Origin: an uncultured Acidimicrobiaceae bacterium
GTDB taxonomy: Bacteria > Actinomycetota > Acidimicrobiia > Spongiisociales > UBA5794
DNA: 37,214 nucleotides
Direction of reading: 5' to 3'
NCBI GenBank assembly: GCA_947259365.1
Contig: CAMYMC010000050.1
Coordinates: forward strand, 93,927-131,140
Shown: positions 13,609-22,676 of the stretch, in pieces
Numbering within the stretch: position 1 is the first letter of the stretch
How the letters are laid out: every line of letters begins with the position of its first letter
Translations under genes and position numbers: made by a program
Notes under the pieces: model-generated
Told to the model about the DNA's origin: nothing
Database searches by the model: none
Seen by the model: only the letters and a program-made list of their open reading frames with translations

Positions 13609-14910
13609 CTACACGGCCTCGCCCTTGCGGTAGCGCAACCCGTCGGCAGCCGGCATACGGAGCCGTTGCGAGGCGAGCGATAAGACGAGCAACGTCACGA
13701 CGTAGGGCGTCATTGGAACGAACTCCGGTGGCACGTCGTCGGTCAGTGCGAACCAGAGGATGAACCCGACGGCGAAGGCTGCGATCGCCAGACCGCGTTG
13801 CAGCTGGAGCCGATACACGGTCCAGAGGGCGAACATCGCCAGCAAGATGCCAACGAGCAACAGCAGCGCATGAACGGCCGAGGTCTGCCGGATCCGGAGG
13901 GCGTCGGCGAACCCGAACAGCGCCGCGCCACCGAGGACCCCGGTCGGCTGGTAGTTACCGAACAGCATCGCAGCGAGGCCGATGAACCCCCGTCCCGCCG
14001 TCTGCGCTTCCCGGTAGATCCCAGCCTGCACCAGGACCAGATACGCCCCACCGAGACCGGCGAGGCCACCAGAGGTGACGACCGCGTAGTACTTCATGCG
14101 CAGCACATTGACACCGAGCGACTCCGCCGCATACGGGTTCTCCCCGCACGATCGAAGCCGCAGGCCCCACGGCGTGCGCCAGAGCAGCCACCACGAGAGC
14201 GGCACGAGCGCGAGGGCAACCAACGTCAGCCACGAGACGCCTTTCGTCACACCACTGACCACCGCGGCTGCGTCCGATAGGAACACCCAGCTTCGATCCT
14301 CGATCCACCCGAGCATGTCCGGCGACCTCCACCCGAACAGATCACCTCCCGAGAGGAACGGGATGCTCAGCGTATCGATGGGTGCGGTGCGAGGAGACTG
14401 GGTGACGCCGGCGCCGGGGACGTTGTCGTATACGACGGTCGACAAGAAGCGCATGCCGCCGAGCGCGAGCGCATTGATCGCGACACCCGAGACGATGTGG
14501 TCGACCGCGAACGTCACCGTGGCGATCGCGTGGATGAGACCGAACAACGCCCCTCCGAGCACCCCGAAGAGCACGCCGTACCAGGGCCCGAACTGCCACC
14601 CGCCCCACGCACCAAACCACGTGCCGGCGATCATCATCCCTTCGAGGCCAATGTTGATGACACCCGACCGCTCGGCGTAGAGGCCTCCTAGTCCGGCGAG
14701 CATGACCGGCATGGCGAACCGGAAGGCTGCACCAAAGGTGCCGCTGCTCGTGAGCTCCTGAGCGGAGGTGGCGCGCGCCACGACACCGCCGAGGAGCAGC
14801 ACGGCGGATGCGAGAAGCAGAAGGCGCAATCGCCGATCGTGGAGGAGATCCGGCAGAGGTCGACCACGGTCGGGTGGAATCTGCTCGGCCACGTCACGTG
14901 CCGTGCTCAT
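13609..14910 (-). CDS. Nucleoside ABC transporter permease (NupQ/PnrD-type)
   Basis: 433 residues, larger than the ~310 usual for this permease because of a ~40-residue N-terminal extension and a central insert (VVYDNVPGAG to VSGVTKGVSW). It has about nine hydrophobic segments. The BPD_transp_2 family pattern is clear: FRFAMPVMLAGLGGLYAERSGVINIGLEGMM near residue 65-95 and LRLRSCGENPYAAESLGVNV, the coupling-helix region that contacts the ATPase. It would form half of the membrane channel with the permease encoded at 14907. The ATG overlaps that gene's stop (ATGA), so the two are coupled. It is last in the minus-strand transporter operon. Confidence 0.9.
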   Translation of the reverse strand: MSTARDVAEQIPPDRGRPLPDLLHDRRLRLLLLASAVLLLGGVVARATSAQELTSSGTFGAAFRFAMPVMLAGLGGLYAERSGVINIGLEGMMIAGTWFGAWGGWQFGPWYGVLFGVLGGALFGLIHAIATVTFAVDHIVSGVAINALALGGMRFLSTVVYDNVPGAGVTQSPRTAPIDTLSIPFLSGGDLFGWRSPDMLGWIEDRSWVFLSDAAAVVSGVTKGVSWLTLVALALVPLSWWLLWRTPWGLRLRSCGENPYAAESLGVNVLRMKYYAVVTSGGLAGLGGAYLVLVQAGIYREAQTAGRGFIGLAAMLFGNYQPTGVLGGAALFGFADALRIRQTSAVHALLLLVGILLAMFALWTVYRLQLQRGLAIAAFAVGFILWFALTDDVPPEFVPMTPYVVTLLVLSLASQRLRMPAADGLRYRKGEAV

Positions 14911-16028
14911 GCCGCCTCCGCGACGCCACCGGGACGCTGAGTGGCCTCGGCCGCCGCCTTGACCTCAGCCGCCTGAACCCGTCTGTTGACGACCTCGTAC
15001 GCCACCACGACTGCGAGCACGACCACGCCCTCGATGATGACCGTCACCTCGCGCGGAACGCCACGCAGGTCGAGGATCTGTGAGGAGCGGCGCAAGAACC
15101 CGATGATGAGAGCACCGAGGCCCATGCCGACGGGGTGGTTGCGACCCAGCAGCGCGACCGCGATACCGTCGAAGCCGAGAAAGCGCGGGAAATCCTGGGT
15201 GTATCCGTAGAAGAACCCCGTGACTTGTCCCATGCCGACGAGTCCCGCGAACCCACCGGAGATCAGCATCGTGAGGACGACCATCCGCTTCGGCTTCACT
15301 CCGCTGAACAGCGCAGCGTCCGCATTCAGGCCCGAGGCGCGCAGGTCGAACCCGAACCGAGTCCTCCACACGAGGATGTAATACAGGACACCGAGCAGCA
15401 CCGCGACCAGGAGGTAGCCCCGCAGTTCGAACCCACTCGCAGGCTCGAGGCCGAAGAACTCGAGAACCGGGTTCAGGGAGGGAAACCGCCCGCTCAGCGG
15501 GAGAGGCTTGGTCGCCAGATTCAGGCTGGCGGGGTCGTCGCGAAAGTAGTTCTTGAGAAGGAAGGCCACCACGCTGAACGCGATGAAGTTGAGCATGATC
15601 GTCGAGACGACTTCGTGGACACCGCGCCACGTCTTCAGGATTCCGGCGATCCCAGCCCAGACGGCACCGACCACGACGGCCACGACAAGCATGACGACGA
15701 TGTGCAGCGGGGCCCAGAGCGTGAGTTGTGCCCCTACGGCTGCAGCGACCAGACCGGCGAGAAGGTATTGACCCTCCACGCCGATGTTGAACAACAGCAT
15801 CTTGAATCCGATCGCCACCGCGATCGCCGAGATGTACAGAGGGACGGCGCGATTGAAGATCGACACGAACGAGTTGGCACTGGCCGAGAACTCGAGCATC
15901 TCCGAGTAGGCGAAGAGCGGGTTCACCCCCACGACGGACAGGGCGATCGAGCCAACCACGAGCGCGAAGACGAGCGCTGCAGCCGGAGCAGCGAGCACCG
16001 TGCCGAGGGAGCGGAGCCGCCCGTTCAC
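14907..16028 (-). CDS. Nucleoside ABC transporter permease (NupP/PnrC-type)
   Basis: 373 residues with around ten hydrophobic segments. Family features include AVPLYISAIAVAIGFKMLLFNIGVEGQYLLAG, EVVSTIMLNFIAF, DLRASGLNADAALFSGV (coupling helix) and ISGGFAGLVGMGQV. Together with the NupQ-type permease it makes the heteromeric channel of a BMP-type importer, a class shown for purine and other nucleosides in Gram-positives and spirochaetes. It overlaps the upstream ATPase gene and the downstream permease by 4 nt each. Confidence 0.9.
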   Translation of the reverse strand: MNGRLRSLGTVLAAPAAALVFALVVGSIALSVVGVNPLFAYSEMLEFSASANSFVSIFNRAVPLYISAIAVAIGFKMLLFNIGVEGQYLLAGLVAAAVGAQLTLWAPLHIVVMLVVAVVVGAVWAGIAGILKTWRGVHEVVSTIMLNFIAFSVVAFLLKNYFRDDPASLNLATKPLPLSGRFPSLNPVLEFFGLEPASGFELRGYLLVAVLLGVLYYILVWRTRFGFDLRASGLNADAALFSGVKPKRMVVLTMLISGGFAGLVGMGQVTGFFYGYTQDFPRFLGFDGIAVALLGRNHPVGMGLGALIIGFLRRSSQILDLRGVPREVTVIIEGVVVLAVVVAYEVVNRRVQAAEVKAAAEATQRPGGVAEAA

Positions 16029-17578
16029 TCCGTCACCTCTTGGCGCACCCCGGTCATGTAGCTGCCGAGCTCTTCAGGTGTGACGGTCGCCGGGTCGAGG
16101 TCGGCCACCAGACGTCCGCGGTAGATCACGCGCAGCGTGTCCGAGAGCCCGATGAGCTCCTCGAGGTCCGCCGAGATGAGCAACACCGCCAATCCGAGGG
16201 CGCGGGCGTTTCGAAGCTGCTCCCAGACCGCGGCCTGGGCGCCCACATCGATGCCGCGGGTGGGATGCGCTGCGATGAGCATCCGGGGCTCCGAGACCAT
16301 CTCGCGACCCACGATGAGCTTCTGCTGGTTCCCGCCGGAGAGGGCGATCGCCAGCGTGTCGACACCGGGGGTTCGCACATCGAACGCGTCGACGATCGTC
16401 TGGGTTCGTTCCCTTGCTCCTTCCCGCTGAATCCAGGGACCGTCGACAAACGGCTCCAGGGACTGATGCCCGAGCATGGCGTTCTCCCAGAGAGGGGACG
16501 AGAGCAACAACGCCTGGCGATGCCGGTCCTCCGGGATGATTCCCAGGCCGTTCTCGAGCCTTTCGCGCGTGCCCCAGCCGGTGATGTCGAGCCCACCGAG
16601 CTCGATGCGTCCCTCGTCGGCCTGCCGCACGCCGATGAGCGCCTCGATGAGCTCGCTCTGACCGTTTCCCTCGACTCCGGCGATGCCGACGACCTCGCCT
16701 CGCCGGATGACGAAGGAGATGTTCCGCAATGCCCATCTCTCTCCTGCGCGGACTCCCACTCCCTCCACCTCGAGCTCCACCTGATCGGTGACCGTCGATT
16801 CCCTCGTCTCGGGGGTCGGCAGCTCGCTGCCCACCATGAGCTCGGCGAGCTGGTGGGCGTCGACGTCCCTCGGGTCGACCGTGGCAACCGTCTTGCCGCC
16901 CCGCATGACGGTGATCCTGTCTGCGATGGCCAGCACCTCGTCGAGCTTGTGGGAGATGAAGATGATCGTGACACCTTCATCCCTGAGGCTGTGAAGGTTG
17001 CGGAAGAGCTCCTCGACCTCCTGCGGGACCAGGACCGCGGTGGGCTCATCGAGGATGAGGATTTCGGCGCCCCGGTACAGCACCTTCAGGATCTCCACCC
17101 GCTGGCGCTCCCCGACCGCGAGCGTCTCGACGAGCACGTCCGGGTCGATGGGAAGACCGTGAACGTCGGCCAACTCCGTGATCTTGGCTCTTGCCTTGAC
17201 GAAGTCGAGCCGAGGTCCCCTCGTGGGTTCGAACCCGAGGACGATGTTTTCGACGACGGTCAGATTGTCCGCCAACATGAAGTGCTGGTGGACCATGCCG
17301 ATTCCGGCCGCGATCGCCTCCTTGGGCGAGGCGAACCCCGTCTCCTGCCCGCCGACGCGAATCGTCCCCTCATCTGGTGCTTGCATACCGAAGAGGATCT
17401 TCATCAAGGTCGACTTCCCCGCCCCGTTCTCGCCGACGACGGCATGAATCTCGCCGCGTTCGACGAGCAGATTCACGCTGTCGTTGGCGACGACGCCGGG
17501 AAAGACCTTCGTCACATCGATGAGCTCGACCGCGGGGGCGGCGGAGCGTGCACCCGTCCTGGGTTCCGTTTCAGGCAC
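16025..17578 (-). CDS. Nucleoside ABC transporter ATP-binding protein (two fused ATPase domains)
   Basis: 517 residues with tandem ABC domains, the NupO/RbsA-like layout. Domain 1 has Walker A GENGAGKST, Q-loop MVHQHFML, an atypical signature AVGERQRVEI and Walker B ILILDEPTAVL. Domain 2 has a degenerate P-loop GVEGNGQSE, signature LSGGNQQKLIVGRE and Walker B MLIAAHPTRGID without the usual catalytic Glu, as is normal for the family. The frame is open further upstream to 17644, but those codons lie in a 14-bp hairpin. I place the start at GTG 17578, 11 nt after AGGGAGG and ~20 residues before AVELIDVTKVF. It follows the binding-protein gene. Confidence 0.9.
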   Translation of the reverse strand: MPETEPRTGARSAAPAVELIDVTKVFPGVVANDSVNLLVERGEIHAVVGENGAGKSTLMKILFGMQAPDEGTIRVGGQETGFASPKEAIAAGIGMVHQHFMLADNLTVVENIVLGFEPTRGPRLDFVKARAKITELADVHGLPIDPDVLVETLAVGERQRVEILKVLYRGAEILILDEPTAVLVPQEVEELFRNLHSLRDEGVTIIFISHKLDEVLAIADRITVMRGGKTVATVDPRDVDAHQLAELMVGSELPTPETRESTVTDQVELEVEGVGVRAGERWALRNISFVIRRGEVVGIAGVEGNGQSELIEALIGVRQADEGRIELGGLDITGWGTRERLENGLGIIPEDRHRQALLLSSPLWENAMLGHQSLEPFVDGPWIQREGARERTQTIVDAFDVRTPGVDTLAIALSGGNQQKLIVGREMVSEPRMLIAAHPTRGIDVGAQAAVWEQLRNARALGLAVLLISADLEELIGLSDTLRVIYRGRLVADLDPATVTPEELGSYMTGVRQEVTE

Positions 17579-17607
17579 TCGGGTCGGAGCCTCCCTATGG
17601 GTTTGCG

Positions 17608-17640
17608 CGATGTGGGGCTCCCGATCGGAGCCCCACATCG
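17608..17640 (-). terminator. 14-bp perfect hairpin between the binding-protein and ATPase genes
   Basis: CGATGTGGGGCTCC (17608-17621) and its exact complement GGAGCCCCACATCG (17627-17640) flank a 5-nt loop. On the minus strand it begins 21 nt after the lipoprotein stop and ends 29 nt before the ATPase GTG. No T-run follows. It is best read as an attenuator or mRNA-stabilising structure giving more binding protein than ATPase and permease, as in other ABC operons. Confidence 0.65.
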
Positions 17641-17661
17641 GCAAAGGCTGTCAGTGGACGG

Positions 17662-18756
17662 TTACGGCGTGTCCGGCACGACGATCGCGCCGCTGATGAT
17701 CTGTGCCTTCAGATCGTCGAGCTGCGCTGAAATGTCGTCGACGTTGTTCCCCGTTGTCGAGTAGCCGACACCGTCGACAGACAAGTCGAAGGCGAGCGTC
17801 TGACCACCGATGGATTCACCGGCCACGTAGCTGTCGATGACCTGACCGACCGCGACATCGACCCGCTTGACCATCGACGTCAGGATGTAGGGCTTGAGAT
17901 CGTCGTCGACGATGTTGATCTGATCGGAGTCGACCCCGATGGCCCACACCTTGGAGCCGGTGGCGTCGCTGCGTTCCTTGGCGGCTTCGAAGAGCCCGCC
18001 ACCGGAACCGCCGGCAGCGTGGAACACGATGTCGGCGCCCCGGTCGTACATGCCGACTGCCGCCTCTTTGCCCTTCGCCGGATCGTTGAAGCCGGTGAAG
18101 TCCGGCGGCTCCGTCAGGTACTGGACGATCACTTCCGCGTCAGGGTTGATGTGCGCCACTCCGGCCTCGAAGCCGGCCTGGAACTTCTGGATCAACGGAA
18201 CGTTGACACCGCCGATGAAGCCGATGGTGTTCGTCTCGGACTTGACCGCAGCCGCTGCCCCGACGAGGAACGACCCTTCATGCTCGGCGAAGACGATGCC
18301 GACGACGTTGGACCCGGACGATGGGCCGTCGACGATGGCGAAGAGCTGGTTCGGGAAGTCCTCTGCGACACCGGTCTTGGACTCGTCCTCAGCCGTATCG
18401 GGGTTGTCCGCGATGCCGCCAACGATGTCCTGGTAGGCGAAACCGACCGGAACCAGGAAGCCGTAGCCTTCTTCAGCAAGGAGTCGTAGGTTCTCTTCAC
18501 GGTTCTCGCCCCCGGCAGCCGGCTCGAGTTCCTGGGCAGTGACGTTCCCTTCCGAGCACGCCTTGTCGAGCGCGGCAGCCGCGAGGTCGTTGAAGGACTG
18601 GTCACCGCGGCCGCCGATGTCGTACGCCAGCCCGATACCCACGTCGCCGACGTCGCCGTCGGACTCACACGTGAGCTCGGCGCCGCCGCCGCACGCCGCG
18701 GCGACAAGCGTAAACACGGCAAGCCCGGCAAGGCCAGCCCTGGTTCTCTTGAGCAT
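17662..18756 (-). CDS. BMP-family nucleoside-binding lipoprotein
   Basis: 364 residues. The signal peptide MLKRTRAGLAGLAVFTLVAA is followed by the lipobox cysteine at position 22 (VAAAC-GGG), so the mature protein is tethered to the outer face of the membrane. The BMP/Med fold is recognised by GIGLAYDIGGRGDQSFNDLA, FAEHEGSFLVGAAAA, FIGGVNVPLIQKFQAGFEAG, and DIVFHAAGGSGGGLFEAA. Homologues such as PnrA bind purine nucleosides. The ATG has a strong GGGAGGAAG 9 nt upstream. It is first in the operon with the ATPase and the two permeases, separated from them by a strong hairpin. The nearby purine-type hydrolase suggests the ligand is a purine nucleoside. Confidence 0.92.
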   Translation of the reverse strand: MLKRTRAGLAGLAVFTLVAAACGGGAELTCESDGDVGDVGIGLAYDIGGRGDQSFNDLAAAALDKACSEGNVTAQELEPAAGGENREENLRLLAEEGYGFLVPVGFAYQDIVGGIADNPDTAEDESKTGVAEDFPNQLFAIVDGPSSGSNVVGIVFAEHEGSFLVGAAAAVKSETNTIGFIGGVNVPLIQKFQAGFEAGVAHINPDAEVIVQYLTEPPDFTGFNDPAKGKEAAVGMYDRGADIVFHAAGGSGGGLFEAAKERSDATGSKVWAIGVDSDQINIVDDDLKPYILTSMVKRVDVAVGQVIDSYVAGESIGGQTLAFDLSVDGVGYSTTGNNVDDISAQLDDLKAQIISGAIVVPDTP

Positions 18757-18809
18757 TCTGAAGCTTCCTCCCTGTGGACTCGCCCGCGTAGCAGGGCGGG
18801 CAGCACTCG

Positions 18810-18815
18810 ATGCTA
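18810..18815 (-). promoter_or_regulatory. Candidate -10 box of the nucleoside transporter operon (TAGCAT)
   Basis: TAGCAT on the minus strand lies 53 nt before the lipoprotein ATG, with a -35-like CTGAAA 18 nt further upstream. The leader contains a GCCCGC/GCGGGC hairpin (about 18782-18802) and a strong Shine-Dalgarno sequence. I see no recognisable riboswitch. The rest of the 159-bp gap (18757-18915) holds nothing I can name. Confidence 0.35.
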
Positions 18816-18915
18816 GCCGTCGGCGTCCGACGGTTTCAGGGGTAACAGAGGCGCTCGGGCCGTCGATCGACGACTGGCGGGCCCGTTGTAGGAACGCCTC
18901 CGAAACGCGGCTTCC

Positions 18916-21426
18916 TCAGCCCTGGTCTGCGAGCTCCACAGGCGGCTGGTCGGGCGTCTCGACGGCGTCGAACGTGAGCTCGTCTTCCTCGTCGTCGGTG
19001 GAGACGTCGACGAGCACCGTTGCCCCGGCTGTGAATTCCTTGTAGAGCACCTTCTCCGAGAGCGGATCCTCGAGGAGGCGTTGGATGGCCCGACGCAGCG
19101 GCCTGGCGCCGAGCTGGGGGTCGTAGCCGTTCTTGGCGAGCAGCTCCTTCGCCCCGTCGCTGAGGGCGAGGTCGAGCGCCTGGGACTCGAGCTGGCTGCG
19201 GACCCTCGCCAGCAACAGGTCGACGATCTGCTTGACCTCGTCCATCGTCAGCTCGTGGAAGACGATGACCTCGTCGATGCGGTTCAGGAACTCGGGACGG
19301 AAGTGCCGCTTGAGGGCGTCCATCACCTTGTCCTTGATGGCCTGGTACGACATCTCGTCGGACTCGACGACGAAGCCGATCGACTTCTTGCGAAGCTCGG
19401 CGGTGCCGAGATTCGAGGTCATGATGATGACGGTGTTCTTGAAGTCCACGCTCCTGCCCTGGGCGTCGGTGAGCCGCCCGTCCTCGAGGATCTGGAGGAG
19501 GATGTTGAACACGTCCGGGTGCGCTTTTTCGATCTCGTCGAAGAGCACAACCGAGAAGGGCTTGCGCCGCACCGCCTCGGTGAGCTGGCCGCCCTCGTCG
19601 TAGCCGACGTAGCCCGGAGGCGAGCCGACGAGCCGGCTGACGGCATGTTTCTCCATGTACTCCGACATGTCGATCTGGATGAGGGCGTCCTCATCGCCGA
19701 AGAGGAACTCCGCCAGCGCCTTCGCCGACTCGGTCTTGCCGACGCCCGACGGCCCCAGGAAGATGAACGAACCGGAGGGACGCTTCGGGTCCTTGAGGCC
19801 GGCGCGGGTGCGGCGGATCGACTTGGAGACGGCGGTGATGGCGTCGTGCTGGCCGATGATCCGCTTGTGGAGCTCCTCCTCCATGTTGAGGAGCTTGCTC
19901 GTCTCCTCCTCGGTGAGCCGGTGCACCGGGATCCCGGTCCACTGGGCGAGGACCTCGGCGATCTCGTCGTCGTCGATGAGCGAGCTGAAGTCGCCGCCGC
20001 CCTCGTCCTCGAGGGCCTTCTCGGCGCGCTCGGCGAGAAGCGCCCGCTCCTGATCGCGCAGCTGGACGGCGCGCTCGTACTGCTGAGCCTGGACGGCTTC
20101 GCGCTTGTCGGAGCGAATGCCGCTGATGCGGTCGTCGATGTCCTTGATGTCCGGCGGCAGGTCGGCTCGCTTGAGCCGGACCCGGCTGCCGGCCTCGTCG
20201 ATGAGGTCGATGGCCTTGTCGGGAAGGAAGCGGTCGGCGATGTAGCGGTCGGCGAGGTTGGCGGCGCTGACGAGAGCGTCGTCGGTGAACCTGACCCGGT
20301 GGTGGTCCTCGTAGGAGGTGCGGAGACCCTCGAGGATCTTGATGGTGTCGGCGACGGAGGGCTCGTCCACCTGGATGGGCTGGAAGCGGCGCTCCAGCGC
20401 CGAGTCCTTCTCGAGGTACTTGCGGTACTCCTCGAGGGTCGTGGCACCGACGGTCTGCAGCTCGCCGCGGGCGAGCATCGGCTTGAGGATCGAGGCCGCA
20501 TCGATGGCGCCCTCTGCGGCACCGGCGCCGACGAGGGTGTGGATCTCGTCGATGAACAGGATGATGTCGCCCCTGGTCCGGATCTCCTTGAGGACCTTCT
20601 TCAGCCGCTCCTCGAAGTCGCCCCGATAGCGGGATCCGGCGACGAGGGCCCCGAGGTCCAGCGTGTACAGGTGCTTGTTCGTGAGCGTGTCGGGCACCTC
20701 GCCGGCCACGATGCGCTGGGCGAGCCCCTCGACGATGGCGGTCTTGCCCACACCGGGCTCGCCGATGAGCACCGGGTTGTTCTTCGTGCGCCGCGACAGC
20801 ACCTGCATGACCCGCTCGATCTCGTTGAGGCGCCCGATGACGGGATCGAGCTTGTGGTCGCGAGCGAGCTGGGTGAGGTTCCGCCCGAACTGGTCGAGCA
20901 CCGTCGACCCTCCGGGAGCCCCTTCTCCCGAGCCCCGACCGCTCGGGGCCGCAGACCCGGCGTGCGACCCGGCCGCCGACTCCTCGCCCTGGACTCCGGA
21001 GAGGAGCTGGATGACCGTCTGGCGCACCTTGTGCAGCTCGGCACCCAGCTTCTGGAGCACCTGGGCGGCGACGCCCTCGCCCTCGCGGATGAGGCCGAGG
21101 AGGATGTGCTCGGTGCCGATGTAGTTGTGCCCGAGCTGGAGCGCTTCACGCAGCGAGAGCTCGAGGACCTTCTTCGCCCGGGGCGTGAACGGGATGTGAC
21201 CGCTCGGGGCCTGGGAGCCCTGGCCGATGATCTCAACGACCTGCTGGCGTACCGATTCGAGGTTGATGCCGAGGCTCTCGAGCCCGCGCGCCGCCACGCC
21301 CTCACCCTCGTGGATGAGGCCGAGCAGGATGTGCTCGGTCCCGATGTAGTTGTGGTTGAGCAGGCGAGCTTCCTCTTGAGCGAGGACCACGACTCTCCTG
21401 GCCCGATCGGTGAACCTCTCAAACAC
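18916..21426 (-). CDS. clpC: ClpC AAA+ protease-unfoldase subunit
   Basis: 836 residues, normal for actinobacterial ClpC1. Two Clp-N repeats (residues ~1-145: [45 protein letters not shown]) precede AAA-1 (Walker [10 protein letters not shown], Walker [13 protein letters not shown]). A UVR-type middle segment ([21 protein letters not shown]) follows, then AAA-2 ([21 protein letters not shown]). KKSIGF contains the [ILV]GF ClpP-docking tripeptide. It unfolds substrates for ClpP. The start is GTG with GAGGTG 6 nt upstream. clpP is not in the window. A membrane-bound copy of its N-domain lies 1.25 kb away on the other strand. Confidence 0.97.
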   Translation of the reverse strand: MFERFTDRARRVVVLAQEEARLLNHNYIGTEHILLGLIHEGEGVAARGLESLGINLESVRQQVVEIIGQGSQAPSGHIPFTPRAKKVLELSLREALQLGHNYIGTEHILLGLIREGEGVAAQVLQKLGAELHKVRQTVIQLLSGVQGEESAAGSHAGSAAPSGRGSGEGAPGGSTVLDQFGRNLTQLARDHKLDPVIGRLNEIERVMQVLSRRTKNNPVLIGEPGVGKTAIVEGLAQRIVAGEVPDTLTNKHLYTLDLGALVAGSRYRGDFEERLKKVLKEIRTRGDIILFIDEIHTLVGAGAAEGAIDAASILKPMLARGELQTVGATTLEEYRKYLEKDSALERRFQPIQVDEPSVADTIKILEGLRTSYEDHHRVRFTDDALVSAANLADRYIADRFLPDKAIDLIDEAGSRVRLKRADLPPDIKDIDDRISGIRSDKREAVQAQQYERAVQLRDQERALLAERAEKALEDEGGGDFSSLIDDDEIAEVLAQWTGIPVHRLTEEETSKLLNMEEELHKRIIGQHDAITAVSKSIRRTRAGLKDPKRPSGSFIFLGPSGVGKTESAKALAEFLFGDEDALIQIDMSEYMEKHAVSRLVGSPPGYVGYDEGGQLTEAVRRKPFSVVLFDEIEKAHPDVFNILLQILEDGRLTDAQGRSVDFKNTVIIMTSNLGTAELRKKSIGFVVESDEMSYQAIKDKVMDALKRHFRPEFLNRIDEVIVFHELTMDEVKQIVDLLLARVRSQLESQALDLALSDGAKELLAKNGYDPQLGARPLRRAIQRLLEDPLSEKVLYKEFTAGATVLVDVSTDDEEDELTFDAVETPDQPPVELADQG

Positions 21427-21481
21427 TTCGTTTCACCTCAAGAACACTTGTGGCGCACGAGGGGGCTCGGGCGCCGCGGTG

Positions 21482-21487
21482 AGTATA
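21482..21487 (-). promoter_or_regulatory. Candidate -10 box of clpC (TATACT)
   Basis: TATACT on the minus strand, 55 nt before the clpC GTG, differs from TATAAT at one position. No convincing -35, SigR (GGAAT/GTT) or ClgR operator is seen. The remainder of the 242-bp divergent region (21427-21668) contains only the opposing promoter at 21657. Confidence 0.4.
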
Positions 21488-21656
21488 GCCAGGGCCCGTG
21501 ACTAGCCCCGGGAGCCCTCACACGACGGCTCGTGCACCCTTCATCGGCACGTCTCGTCCGTTTGCTGAGTGGAACCACCATCTCCCTCCAAGTATGCCCG
21601 GCTTTCTGACCCCGTGTGCCGGTGCCGGCCCCGGCGGTGGCGTGCCCGGGCGGGGC

Positions 21657-21662
21657 TAACCT
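21657..21662 (+). promoter_or_regulatory. Leaderless -10 box of the polyprenyl synthase gene (TAACCT)
   Basis: TAACCT is followed by 6 nt and the ATG at 21669; there is no Shine-Dalgarno sequence. Confidence 0.45.
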
Positions 21663-21668
21663 CCGCGC

Positions 21669-22664
21669 ATGGTCGACGGGCCCGTGTTCGCCGAGATGGT
21701 CCCGATCCCCCGGGTCTGGGACCGTCTCGCGCTCGTCGAGCAGCGGCTCTTCGAGGTGACGACGTCAGACGACGCCTTCCTCACCGACATCGCCCAGCAC
21801 CTCCTGTCGGCGGGTGGAAAGCGGTACCGCCCTCTCCTCGCCCAGGTCGCCGCCGAGCTCGGGCCGTCCACGGGCGCCGGGCCGGTGGAGGCGGGGGTCT
21901 CGGTCGAGCTCGTCCACGTCGGCTCGCTCTACCACGACGACGTCATCGACGAGGCGGCGACCCGAAGGGGAGCCTCGTCGGTCAACGCCAACTGGACGAA
22001 CACGATCGCGATCCTCGCCGGGGACTTCCTCCTCGCCCGCGCCTCGGAGATCGCGGCGCCGCTCGGAGAGGAGGCGGTCGCCCTGATCGCCCGGACGTAC
22101 GCCACCTTGTGCGAGGGTCAGGTCCTCGAGCTTCAGCTCATGGACGGCCTCGACCACGGACCGGACGAGTACCTCGGCGTCATCGGGGGCAAGACGGCGA
22201 GCCTCATCCGGACCTCGGCGCGTCTCGGCGCCCTCGTCGCCGATGCGGACCGGGACACGGTCGAGGCCGTCTCGGAATGGGCCTGGGAGATGGGTCTCGT
22301 GTTCCAGATGGCCGACGACGTCCTCGACCTCGTCGCCGACGAGGTGTTCCTCGGCAAGCCCACCGGGTCCGACATCGGTGAGGGCACGTTCACGTTGCCG
22401 GTGCTCTATGCGGCGGCGGGACCCTCCGGCGCCGAGGTGAAGGGGCTCCTCACCGGCGGCCACCCGTTCGATCGCGACGTCATCGACCGCGTCATCGAGC
22501 TCACCACCACCGGCGGTCACGTCGACCGGGTCCTCGACGAGGCAACGGAGAGGCTGCGGGTCGCCGAGAAGGCCGTGGGCAGGATCGCCGATGCGGAGAT
22601 CGCCCCCGTCCTCATCACCCTCGGCCGGTATCTGCTCGAGCGGGTCTCCGCGGCGCGGGGCTGA
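21669..22664 (+). CDS. Polyprenyl diphosphate synthase (trans, long-chain type)
   Basis: 331 residues, fitting heptaprenyl/octaprenyl or geranylgeranyl diphosphate synthases. The first aspartate-rich motif is LYHDDVIDEAATRRG (DDxxD) and the second is FQMADDVLDLV (DDxxD). GGKRYRPLL near the N-terminus binds isopentenyl diphosphate, and GKTASLI and KPTGSDIGEGTFTLP are further signatures. Residues before FARM (VELVHVGS) are small, which generally permits long products, so a menaquinone side-chain synthase is likely; chain length cannot be assigned firmly. It is preceded by a leaderless-type promoter and followed 12 nt later by the ClpC-N paralogue, suggesting one transcript. Confidence 0.9.
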   Translation: MVDGPVFAEMVPIPRVWDRLALVEQRLFEVTTSDDAFLTDIAQHLLSAGGKRYRPLLAQVAAELGPSTGAGPVEAGVSVELVHVGSLYHDDVIDEAATRRGASSVNANWTNTIAILAGDFLLARASEIAAPLGEEAVALIARTYATLCEGQVLELQLMDGLDHGPDEYLGVIGGKTASLIRTSARLGALVADADRDTVEAVSEWAWEMGLVFQMADDVLDLVADEVFLGKPTGSDIGEGTFTLPVLYAAAGPSGAEVKGLLTGGHPFDRDVIDRVIELTTTGGHVDRVLDEATERLRVAEKAVGRIADAEIAPVLITLGRYLLERVSAARG

Positions 22665-22676
22665 GCGAGGCCTGCG

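Noticed and set aside
17579..17644. Upstream ATG starts for the ABC ATPase
   Set aside because: They fall inside the 14-bp hairpin and the added residues match nothing in the family; the GTG at 17578 with AGGGAGG upstream fits better.
21594..21659. A 21-codon frame (MPGFLTPCAGAG...) upstream of the polyprenyl synthase
   Set aside because: It is glycine/proline-rich, overlaps the promoter box at 21657 and has no RBS or hydrophobic pattern.
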